From contig OZ244895.1 in NCBI GenBank assembly GCA_965221555.1, forward strand, positions 1,116,001 through 1,180,000: a stretch of 64,000 bases of DNA. The letters are read 5' to 3'. Below, in pieces: positions 9,094 to 16,709 of this stretch. The position numbers were made by a program, and so were the translations under genes. The stretch comes from JAJEAD01 sp965221555 (GTDB taxonomy: Bacteria; Pseudomonadota; Gammaproteobacteria; HK1). The notes under the pieces were generated by a model, which saw only the letters and a program-made list of their open reading frames with translations, searched no databases and was not told the origin of the DNA. Numbering within the stretch: position 1 is the stretch's first letter; each line of letters begins with the position of its first letter.

Positions 9094-10011
9094 TCAGAGG
9101 CGCTTCCGCTTCCGGAAGTACTCGACGCTTGCCACGTTGTCGCGCCGCGCGTAGCCGGCCGCGCACATCTCCTCGCAGAGCGCGAGTGCGCTGCGGTTCA
9201 GGGGAAGCTCGATGCCCTGTCTGTCGGCGAGCGTCTCCGCGAGACGGTGGTCCTTGGCCATGAGCTCGATGGCGAAGTGCGTACGCCGTGTGGAGTTCTC
9301 CAGACGCGCCTTCACGATGGAGTTCAGCACGTAGGAGTCGGCGACGGTGTCGGCGCAGATCTCCAGAGTGCGCGCCGCGGAGAATCCGCAGCTCTCCGCG
9401 AGGCCGAGCGCCTCGGCGATGGCCAGGGTCTGTATTCCGGAGATATGGTTGCTGACGAGCTTCATGACGCTGCCCGACCCCGGCGGTCCGAGATGATGGA
9501 AGCGCCGGCCGAGCGTCCCGAGCACGTCTCGCACCGCGTCGAAGGCCGCGCGCGAGCCGCCGACGAGAAAGGTGAGTTCGCCGCACTCCGCGGCCGCGGT
9601 GCCGCCCCCCGCGGTGACGTTGCAGGTCATCGGCGCATCGAGGTAGTGGGCGCCACGTTCTTCGGCTCGCGCCGCCCATTCCACGCTCGTGTCCGGATCG
9701 AGGGTGCTCGTGTCGATCACGATCGCGCCTTTCCGAAGGCCGAGGAGCAGTCCGCGGGAGCCCTCCATCACCTCCCGCACCGATTCCGGCGAGGGGAGCG
9801 ACAGGAGCACGACCTCGCAGGCGCTGCCCAGACTCCGGGCATCCGTCTCCGCCCGAGCCCCGCGCGCGCAGGCGCGCGCGACCTGTTCGCCATCCCGGTC
9901 GAGGACCGCGAGATCTTCGCCGCGCTCCAGGAGCCGGACGGCGAGGCGACCGCCGATCGCCCCGAGACCGACGAGCCCCAGGCGCCGTCCCGGAGCGGCA
10001 GCGCGCTCCAT
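9094..10011 (-). CDS. NAD(P)-dependent 3-hydroxyisobutyrate dehydrogenase-family oxidoreductase
   Basis: Beta-hydroxyacid dehydrogenase (HIBADH/GLYR family), 305 residues. N-terminal dinucleotide fold GLVGLGAIGGRLAVRLL, substrate-binding loop DAPMTCNVTAGGG that replaces the usual DAPVSGG with a slightly variant sequence, and the catalytic Lys region GSGSVMKLVSNHISG (K in helix). Physiological substrate is not evident. The start ATG at 10011 overlaps the TGA of the preceding amidohydrolase by one base (TGATG), so the two are translationally coupled. The frame continues upstream inside the amidohydrolase gene and that extension is rejected. Confidence 0.9.
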   Translation of the reverse strand: MERAAAPGRRLGLVGLGAIGGRLAVRLLERGEDLAVLDRDGEQVARACARGARAETDARSLGSACEVVLLSLPSPESVREVMEGSRGLLLGLRKGAIVIDTSTLDPDTSVEWAARAEERGAHYLDAPMTCNVTAGGGTAAAECGELTFLVGGSRAAFDAVRDVLGTLGRRFHHLGPPGSGSVMKLVSNHISGIQTLAIAEALGLAESCGFSAARTLEICADTVADSYVLNSIVKARLENSTRRTHFAIELMAKDHRLAETLADRQGIELPLNRSALALCEEMCAAGYARRDNVASVEYFRKRKRL

Positions 10012-11153
10012 CAATCGAAGTCGTAGAGCCGGGCGCAGTTGTCCCAGAGGACCTTGCGTTTGCTCTCGTTGGAGAAGGGCTGCTCGAGAAAGGTCTCCAC
10101 CGAATGCGGAAAGCGCGAGTCGGAGTGCGGGAAGTCGGTGGAGAAGACGATGCAGTCGTTGCCCAGGCGCCGGAAGACGTCTTCGGCGATGTCCTCGTCG
10201 GCCTCCACTCCCGCAAAGCATTGTCGGGCGAAGTACTCGCTCGGCCGCAGCGGCAAGGCGTCGTGGATCACCTGCTCCCGGAGCTCGTGGTGCTCGTCCA
10301 TGCGCCACAGCCAGAAGGGGAGCCAACTGCAGTTGCCCTCCAGGAACGCGAAGCGGACTCCGGGAAAGCGCTCGCAGACTCCGCCGCCGATGATGGACAG
10401 GCACGCGTACATCGCTTCGACGGGATGGGCCGACACGTGTTCGGTCATCCAGAGGTCCTCGTGCACGCCGTCGAAGCGCTCACCGATGGCCACCGGCAGC
10501 CGGCAGGGCGTGCCTTCGTGGAATCCGACCGCAAGCCCCTGCTTTTCGCACTCCGCCCACAACGGGTCGTACACCGGGTTGTTCCAGTTGCGGTCGCGAA
10601 CCGGATTCGGCCGCAGGAAGATGCTCTTGAATCCGAGCTCCTCCTTGGCGCGCCGGGTCTCGTGTACCGCCGCCTCCACGTTCTGGGCCGGCACCATGGC
10701 GGCGCCGTAGAGGCGCTCGGGATCGGCCGCGCAGAAATCCGCCATCCAGTTGTTGTAGGCGCGCGAGATGGCGGAGGCGAGCGCGTCGTCATCGTATTCC
10801 TTCGCGTGCGCGAAGAGCCCGCGGGTGGGAAAGAGCACCGCCACGTCGATGCCCTCGGCGTCCATCGCCTCGAGCTGGGTTTGGGCGTCCCAGCCCCGGC
10901 GGTCGAAGTCCCGGAACTGCTCCAGGCGTCCGAACCGCTCGCACTGCGCGACCACCTTGTCGTTGCCCTCCATCGGGCGCCGGAAGCGGGAGATGACCTC
11001 TCCGTCGTGCATCAGGTGGATGTCCACGAGATAGTTCGTGGTGCCGACCGGAGCGCGGTCGCGAAAGCGGGGCTCGATGTACCGCTGCCAGAGATCCGGG
11101 GGTTCCATCACGTGCATGTCGCTGTCCATTACCCGGTAACCGTTTAACGCCAT
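10011..11153 (-). CDS. Amidohydrolase-related (amidohydrolase_2 type) metal-dependent hydrolase/decarboxylase
   Basis: TIM-barrel metal-dependent hydrolase of the ACMS-decarboxylase/amidohydrolase-2 group, 380 residues. Seen: N-terminal VMDSDMHVMEPPDLW with D-x-H metal ligands, a mid-region VGFHEGTPC, HPVEAMYACLSIIGGGVCERFPGVR, and C-terminal DCIVFSTDFPHSDS with the catalytic Asp. Start ATG 11153 has AGGAG about 9 bases upstream. Second in a leftward cluster sulfatase > amidohydrolase > hydroxyacid dehydrogenase, which suggests stepwise dismantling of one organic compound, but nothing identifies it. Members of this group act as decarboxylases or hydrolases on aromatic acids and lactones. Confidence 0.9.
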   Translation of the reverse strand: MALNGYRVMDSDMHVMEPPDLWQRYIEPRFRDRAPVGTTNYLVDIHLMHDGEVISRFRRPMEGNDKVVAQCERFGRLEQFRDFDRRGWDAQTQLEAMDAEGIDVAVLFPTRGLFAHAKEYDDDALASAISRAYNNWMADFCAADPERLYGAAMVPAQNVEAAVHETRRAKEELGFKSIFLRPNPVRDRNWNNPVYDPLWAECEKQGLAVGFHEGTPCRLPVAIGERFDGVHEDLWMTEHVSAHPVEAMYACLSIIGGGVCERFPGVRFAFLEGNCSWLPFWLWRMDEHHELREQVIHDALPLRPSEYFARQCFAGVEADEDIAEDVFRRLGNDCIVFSTDFPHSDSRFPHSVETFLEQPFSNESKRKVLWDNCARLYDFD

Positions 11154-11269
11154 TCCTGATTTCTCCTGTGCCGTATTCTTTCGGAGCCCTGTACCCGGCG
11201 CCTTTCCACGCGGCGTGCCTGCTTCCGAGGGGGGTCGCCCCGCCCGGGATCGGTGGGACGGCGCGTAGT

Positions 11270-12820
11270 CTAAGCCCGCGGTGGCCGGCGCTCGACCACT
11301 CCCTTCGGAGTAAGGAGAGTGTTGGCGAAGAGGCGCTCTTCGTGGTTCATCCGCCAGCTCAGCATCGTGCGGGCGCACTCCAGCATCGGGTCCCGGTAGC
11401 CCGGGTCCCCGGCGCGGTCGACGAATTCCGCCGGGTCCTCCTGAAGATCGAAGAAGAGCGGGGGCTGGGCGGTGAAGTGGACGTACTTGTAGCGTTCTCC
11501 CCGCAAAGCGTAGAACGCGCACTGGTCGGGCCGCAGCCCCAGCGCTTCGGAACCGGGTTCATCCAGCGCGTAGCGGAAGTCGAACTCGAAGTGGGCTTCC
11601 CGGCGCCATTGCGCGGGCGTCCTCCCCTCGAGAAAGGGCGCCAGCGACTCCCCGTCGCACGGCGCAGGCGTCTCCGCGCCGAGGGCATCGAGGATCGTCG
11701 GCATCACGTCCACGGCCTCGGTGAACGCGCTCACCCGTCGGCTTTGCCCCGTCGCAGCGCACGGCCGTGGGTCCCGAATGATGAGCGGGATGTGGAAGCC
11801 CTGATCGAAGTAACAGAACTTGGAGAACTGCCAATGGTCGCCGAGATGCTCGCCATGATCGGAGGTGAACACCACCAGGGTGCGCGCGTCGGCTCCGCTC
11901 GCGCGCAAGGCGTCGAGCAGGCGTCCGATCTGGGCGTCGACCTCGCTCATCATCGCGTAGTAGTTGGCGCGCGCCTGGCGGATGTCGCGCTCGGTGAGCG
12001 CGAGGTTGTTGCGCGGGTTGTGGTCCCAGGCGATGCCGGAGTCGCGCTGGTGCTGGAGATGCCAGGCGAGATAGGGATGCTGGCGCGCCTCCTCTTCCGG
12101 CGAAGGCGCCCGCACCGGCGGCGGGACCTCGTCGGGGTCGTACATCGCGTTGTAGGGGGCGGAAGCGATGAAGGGCGGATGGGGCGCGAGATAGGACAGA
12201 TGCACGAACCACGGCTCCTGGCCCTCGGCGCTCAGGTGTTCGATGAGCTTTTCGGTGAGGAAGCCGGCGAGACCGTCCTCGACCGGGAACGCCGCTGCGG
12301 CGCCGCTGATCGCCTGACCCGGCGCGCGGTCGTCGTGGCCCGGGGCGAACAACCGGGCATTTTCCCTGGGTACCTCGTAGCCGCGATGTGCGAGGTGCCG
12401 CCGCCACGGCCACTGATCGTCGCCCAGCGCCACCACCGGCGTCATGCCGGGAAGAATGCCGCCGTAGGTGCGCAGATGATCCGGATCGCCGGACGGGCGT
12501 GCCCTCGGGTCCCCCGCGGTATCGGTGTAGCCGAAGAGCAGGGGCTCGTATCCGAGTCGGCGCGCTTCCAGCGCGACGTTGGTGTGTCGCGCGTCGAGCG
12601 GCGTACCGTTGCGCACCACCCGGTGGTTGTGCAGGTAGAGCCCGGTATAGAGACTCGTCCGCCCCGGGCTGCACGGCGAAGCCTGCGAATAGTGACGGGT
12701 GAAGAGCACTCCCGAGTCGGCCAGCCGGTCGAGGTTCGGAGTCCGAACGCAGGGGTGGCCGAGCGAGGACAGGCAGTCCCCGCGCCACTGATCCGCGGTG
12801 ATGAAGAGTACGTTCAACAA
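11270..12820 (-). CDS. Type I sulfatase / phosphonate monoester hydrolase family protein
   Basis: Alkaline-phosphatase-superfamily arylsulfatase, 516 residues. The formylglycine motif appears as ASPCSPGRTSLYTG (C-x-P-x-R, maturation of Cys needed), the metal ligands in LFITADQW and in VVFTSDHGEHLGDHW, and the second His/Lys region in WFVHLSYLAPHPP. I place the start at the TTG of 12820: AGGAGG sits 9 bases before it, whereas the upstream TTG (12844) would put that ribosome site inside the gene. No signal peptide, implying a cytoplasmic enzyme as for phosphonate monoester hydrolases. No formylglycine-generating enzyme gene is in the window. It leads a cluster with an amidohydrolase and a hydroxyacid dehydrogenase. 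Confidence 0.9.
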   Translation of the reverse strand: MLNVLFITADQWRGDCLSSLGHPCVRTPNLDRLADSGVLFTRHYSQASPCSPGRTSLYTGLYLHNHRVVRNGTPLDARHTNVALEARRLGYEPLLFGYTDTAGDPRARPSGDPDHLRTYGGILPGMTPVVALGDDQWPWRRHLAHRGYEVPRENARLFAPGHDDRAPGQAISGAAAAFPVEDGLAGFLTEKLIEHLSAEGQEPWFVHLSYLAPHPPFIASAPYNAMYDPDEVPPPVRAPSPEEEARQHPYLAWHLQHQRDSGIAWDHNPRNNLALTERDIRQARANYYAMMSEVDAQIGRLLDALRASGADARTLVVFTSDHGEHLGDHWQFSKFCYFDQGFHIPLIIRDPRPCAATGQSRRVSAFTEAVDVMPTILDALGAETPAPCDGESLAPFLEGRTPAQWRREAHFEFDFRYALDEPGSEALGLRPDQCAFYALRGERYKYVHFTAQPPLFFDLQEDPAEFVDRAGDPGYRDPMLECARTMLSWRMNHEERLFANTLLTPKGVVERRPPRA

Positions 12821-12849
12821 TGTTCGGCTCCTCCTGCATGCCAAGTACT

Positions 12850-12930
12850 GCGATCTTGCCCGGTCGCCCTGTTCTCCCGGTTCAGGAAGAGAAGGCGCGC
12901 GGATATCAGCAGGGGCAAGGTAGTGCGCGG
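12850..12930 (+). repeat. Family-2 dispersed repeat, copy c (fragment)
   Basis: Only part of the family is recognisable: GGCGCGCGGATATCAGCAGG followed by GGCAAGG, matching GGCGCGCAGATGTCGACAGG of other copies. It lies exactly at the left edge of the RecQ-PRTase/DprA module. Confidence 0.4.
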
Positions 12931-12951
12931 CTGAGGGCGTACGGATGGACG

Positions 12952-14367
12952 CTAGTTCTGGTGATCGAACAGGGGTCCGATCGAACCGGTTGAGCGGTAC
13001 TTGGAAGGTCGTGAGTGCTTCTCGAGCATGCCTTCTTCAATCAGATGTTTGAGGCAATGCCTGGCGTGGCGCCTCGGGATTCGAAGCGCGTCCGCGACCT
13101 CTGCTTCCGTCAAGGAAAGGTCTTTGCGGCGGAAAAGCTCCTTAACTTTCTCTTCGGCGAAGCGTTTCATCCAGATGTCAGCCTGTTTCTTCGTGATCTG
13201 CAGCTCCTCTGCAACTCTGGCTTCCGAACCGGGCAAGTCCAGGCGTTCGAGCAGCGCCCTGACCGTTGCGAACAGATCGTCGGCCAACAACGAGCAGGCT
13301 ACCGCCTTGGGCTCGGGCACTGTCGACACGTAGTCACCATCTTGACCGTTGTTGTAGTGTGACGATTCGTCACGAATTTCCGGCGAGAGCGTCCCCTGTC
13401 GGCCAACGGCGTGTTTCGGGATTGGTGGCGACTCCAGTATCTCTTCAAGCGCCTTGGGTGTCGTCGGATCCGGCCACGGCAACGCGCCTCGCTCGAGAAG
13501 CGCCGCCAGACCCTTCTCTGTTCCGCCACCGGCACGAGCAAACACCGGAACGAACTTCAGCTTGTCGAGTTGTTCGGTTGCCCCGGTCCAGGTGCCCCCT
13601 CTCCCGTGGTCCGAACTGACCACCAGCGCCGACTCGGAGAGTGCGTAGATGAGCTTGTTGCGTTGCATGGCATGCCCGACATTGAAGCGGGCGGCGGGGT
13701 CATACGGGCTTACCAGAACCAGGCGCCCGTCCAGGAGCGCGCCGCGGTGCTCCCTGCGCATAACCGCCCTTTCGAGGCCGTCGGCCAGGATGCCCGCCAC
13801 CTGCCCGCCGGCCTGCAACGCGCCGCGCATCGCGGCTTGATCGATACCTCTGGCACCTCCCGATACGATAGTGCGTCGCGCCAAAGCGGCGAGTCGTCCC
13901 ACATCTTCGGTGTACTCGATCAGGACGTCGTCCACGTAGCGCGAGCCGACGACCGCCAGACTTCCGTTATCCAGGATAGTCGCGTCACCACCCCCGTAGA
14001 GTATGGGCGGGGCATCTTCCCCCAGAAGCTTCTTCAAGCGTCGGGGGTAACGGGTGTCCGCGCGGCTTACAACCCAAATCGCCCGTGTCCGCCAGTGCTC
14101 TATCGCCTGTGCGAGGAGAAATCCCCGTCCAAGCAGTTGTTCAATCCGTCCGCAATCCCCGTCCGAGCAGCTATTCTCTATCAGCTCTTCGGCGCAGGAC
14201 TTGAGCAGATCGGCGGGCTCGCGCCCGAGCTCCCGGAGTCGGCGCGCGAGACGGCGGTATTCCGCGGCGCTCAATGGGTTGGCGGAAGGCTTCCCCCGCC
14301 CGAGGATCAGTGGCGCGGTCAGGAGAAGTATCGCCTTCGCGTTGGGTGAGATTTCCATCCTCATCAT
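12952..14367 (-). CDS. DprA/Smf-like (SLOG-fold) protein of the RecQ-PRTase module
   Basis: DprA-like nucleotide- or DNA-binding protein of 471 residues. Residues about 1-95 are helical; the SLOG Rossmann core follows with AVVGSRYVDD (GSR, about 138-147), TIVSGGARGIDQAAMRGAL (about 166-184), FNVGHAMQRNKLIYALSESA (228-247) and SSDHGRGGTWTGA (251-263). The C-terminal part (about 365-460) looks like two tandem winged helices. Housekeeping DprA loads RecA on transforming ssDNA; here the coding sequence is visibly poorer in G+C than its neighbours and begins at ATG 14367 overlapping the RecQ-PRTase stop in ATGA, so the two are co-translated. I infer a role in a mobile defence-like module rather than competence. 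I recall a DprA plus phosphoribosyltransferase pair described among phage-satellite defence systems, but homology to it was not testable here. Confidence 0.88.
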   Translation of the reverse strand: MMRMEISPNAKAILLLTAPLILGRGKPSANPLSAAEYRRLARRLRELGREPADLLKSCAEELIENSCSDGDCGRIEQLLGRGFLLAQAIEHWRTRAIWVVSRADTRYPRRLKKLLGEDAPPILYGGGDATILDNGSLAVVGSRYVDDVLIEYTEDVGRLAALARRTIVSGGARGIDQAAMRGALQAGGQVAGILADGLERAVMRREHRGALLDGRLVLVSPYDPAARFNVGHAMQRNKLIYALSESALVVSSDHGRGGTWTGATEQLDKLKFVPVFARAGGGTEKGLAALLERGALPWPDPTTPKALEEILESPPIPKHAVGRQGTLSPEIRDESSHYNNGQDGDYVSTVPEPKAVACSLLADDLFATVRALLERLDLPGSEARVAEELQITKKQADIWMKRFAEEKVKELFRRKDLSLTEAEVADALRIPRRHARHCLKHLIEEGMLEKHSRPSKYRSTGSIGPLFDHQN

Positions 14368-16436
14368 CTCCGACTCGTGTCGGCGAGGACGAGCGGCCAC
14401 ACCTCTGCGCTCCCATGCGAACGCAGCAGCCATGCCGCGACCGTCAACGTCCAGCGCGAATCCACCATGTCGTCCACCAGCAGCACGGGACCGCCAGGCA
14501 GGGGGTCCCGAGAGAGTCCGAGCGAGCCATCCACGTTTCTCGCCTGCCGCGTGCTGTTGGCCATGAACTTCTGTTCCGCGCGGTCTTCGATCTTGTCGAG
14601 AGATCGGTGAAACGGGAGTCCCAAGCGTATTGCCAGACGTTTCGCGAAGTCGGGAACGAGATGCGGGCGTCTTCGAGACGGGATGCAGGTCACCCAAGCC
14701 GGCGCCGGTTGCGGCGCCCACTGCGTTACAAGCGAAGCACAGGCGTCGACGAGCTCGTCCGAATAGCGCCCGTCCCGGTATTTGCCACGCTGAACCACTG
14801 TGCCCCAGACCCCATCTTCCCAGATACAGAGTGTTCTTCCAGACTCTGCCCGATGCTCTTGAGGGATTTTCCCACTCAGGTTGGACCGCGGCATCCCGCC
14901 CGATGGCCATTGATTTCGTGGAGCAATCGGGAGACTGGATCGCCGAAGAAAGGCTTCAGCTTCGCGCAGGTGGTCCGAGCTGGCCACGGTGGGCAGTGGT
15001 GGCAGGTCTGGCGGCCGCACAGCGCCCGGGTCTCCGTCGAGGGCCTGGATGAGATACTCCATGTGCCCGGACTCGAGTTTCACATACTCCAGCATCTGCC
15101 GCTGCTCCTCGTGCCGCAAACGAGTAAGCCGCTCCGCCCGTTCCCAGAATTCGTCGCTCAGATTCGCAGCAGTCAATTGCCACCTGGTCCCCTGCTTTGC
15201 GATGGGAGCCGGGGACTCGAGCGAGAGTAGCGCAATCGTCTTTGCGATGCGCCCTTGGCTGATATTGACCTCTCCAAGCAGGGTCGGGACGGAAAGACCC
15301 TCGGGGGCGGACTCGAGTGCCTTGATCACTTGCCCTACCTCTTCGCGAGTAGGAAACGCGCTCTCGATGAAGTAGTCGGTGATCCTGGTCTCCTCCTCAC
15401 CGCTCAGCAGGACACCGTATGCGGCGTCGAGGGCACGCCCCGCGCGGCCGACCTGCTGGTAATAGGCTACCGCCGAGCCTGGGGTCTGATAGTGGATCAC
15501 GAAGTCGAGATCCGGCTTGTCGAAACCCATTCCGAGGGCGGTCGTCGCCACGAGCGCCTTTATGCGGTTTTCGAGCAGGGAGTGTTCCAGCTCTTCCCGT
15601 CGGTCCCCCGTCTGGCCCGTATAGGACTCCACCCTCAGTCCCCGCGACTTGAGCCACTCCGCCACCCGGTTCGCGTCTCGGATAGTGAGCGTATAGATAA
15701 TTCCGTGACCGGGCAGCCGGGGAACCTGTTCCGCGAGCCAGGCCAAGCGCTCGGACCGGGCCGGTAAGCGTATGGTCTGAAGTAGGAGCGAGGGCCGGTT
15801 CAAGTCGCCTCGTTGCACTCGCAGGTCGGGTCCCAGCACCTCGACCAGGTCGTCCATGACCCGATTGTTCGCGGTCGCGGTTGTGGCGAGTAGTCTCAGG
15901 TTCCCGGGGAGAGTACGGGCGATCCGCTCAATCAACCGATAGTGGGGCCTGAAGTCGTGCCCCCAGTCGGAGATGCAGTGGGCTTCATCGATGATCAGAA
16001 AGGCAATACGCTGCGCAATATCTGCCAGAATGCCGGTACGAAAGTGCTCGTTGCCGAGACGCTCGGGAGAAATGAGCAGGATGTCCACCTCGTCACGCCG
16101 CAAGCGCTCTTCCGCGTCCTCCCAGCACTGCTTGTTGTCCGAAGCAATCTTCAAGGCTCGGAGCCCCATCCGCTCCGCGGCCGCGATCTGATTGCGCATC
16201 AAGGCGAGAAGGGGAGAAATGAGCAGGGCGGGTCCCGACCCCGCTTCGCGTAGCAGTTTGGTCGCGATGAAGTAGACGAAGCTCTTGCCCCAGCCGGTCT
16301 TCTGCACCACGAGGAGACGGCTGAGACCTTCCACGATATGGCGGACAGCCTCCTCCTGCCCCTCGCGGAACTCGGTGTCTTGTCGCCTCGTGCCCGCTCG
16401 CAACAGATCCAGGGCACGGTTGCCGTCGTACATCAT
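14364..16436 (-). CDS. RecQ-like SF2 helicase fused to ComF-type phosphoribosyltransferase domain
   Basis: Predicted 690-residue ATP-dependent DNA helicase with a C-terminal PRTase-like domain. Helicase motifs: FREGQEEAV (Q/0), Walker A VVQKTGWGKS (about 43-52), DEAH in IIDEAHCISDWGHDFRP (148-164), ATTATA (184-189), TALGMGFDKPD and QQVGRAGR (327-334). A winged-helix-like stretch lies around 365-425. The region where RecQ proteins hold a four-cysteine zinc knuckle (about 440-485) has no CxxC. Residues about 575-690 resemble ComFC: FAKRLAIRLGLPF, QKFMANSTRQARNV, and a PRPP-loop position VLLVDDMVDSRWT in which the usual TG is SR. Start chosen at the double ATG 16436; a TTG at 16487 is possible. 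Stop overlaps the DprA-like start. Lower G+C than flanking genes suggests acquisition. Confidence 0.9.
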   Translation of the reverse strand: MMYDGNRALDLLRAGTRRQDTEFREGQEEAVRHIVEGLSRLLVVQKTGWGKSFVYFIATKLLREAGSGPALLISPLLALMRNQIAAAERMGLRALKIASDNKQCWEDAEERLRRDEVDILLISPERLGNEHFRTGILADIAQRIAFLIIDEAHCISDWGHDFRPHYRLIERIARTLPGNLRLLATTATANNRVMDDLVEVLGPDLRVQRGDLNRPSLLLQTIRLPARSERLAWLAEQVPRLPGHGIIYTLTIRDANRVAEWLKSRGLRVESYTGQTGDRREELEHSLLENRIKALVATTALGMGFDKPDLDFVIHYQTPGSAVAYYQQVGRAGRALDAAYGVLLSGEEETRITDYFIESAFPTREEVGQVIKALESAPEGLSVPTLLGEVNISQGRIAKTIALLSLESPAPIAKQGTRWQLTAANLSDEFWERAERLTRLRHEEQRQMLEYVKLESGHMEYLIQALDGDPGAVRPPDLPPLPTVASSDHLREAEAFLRRSSLPIAPRNQWPSGGMPRSNLSGKIPQEHRAESGRTLCIWEDGVWGTVVQRGKYRDGRYSDELVDACASLVTQWAPQPAPAWVTCIPSRRRPHLVPDFAKRLAIRLGLPFHRSLDKIEDRAEQKFMANSTRQARNVDGSLGLSRDPLPGGPVLLVDDMVDSRWTLTVAAWLLRSHGSAEVWPLVLADTSRR

Positions 16437-16709
16437 CCAGAGATTGGGCGCTCGTCCGGGCTCATGTCTCTGATTCCGATGGCTCAACTTCGACGCCCGT
16501 GTTGCCGCTCTGGACTTCTCGGTATCGGTTCACTTCAGCTTGAACTTGTGAGATTCGGATTCAAGATTTCGACTAGCGGCCGCGCTCGCTCGACGGCGGA
16601 CTGAATAACCCGAAGGACGTGGTCGCGGCCACAAGCATTGGCGCGATTCGGTCCAGGGCCGCGGGTGCGAAAGCCGGGGAGGTTCCACGCACGGCCCGCG
16701 CAGATCCCC

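Noticed and set aside
14364..14720. Treating the DprA-like gene as the housekeeping competence dprA
   Set aside because: Operon with a RecQ-PRTase fusion, unusual N- and C-terminal additions and different base composition argue against it; not excluded without a genome-wide search.
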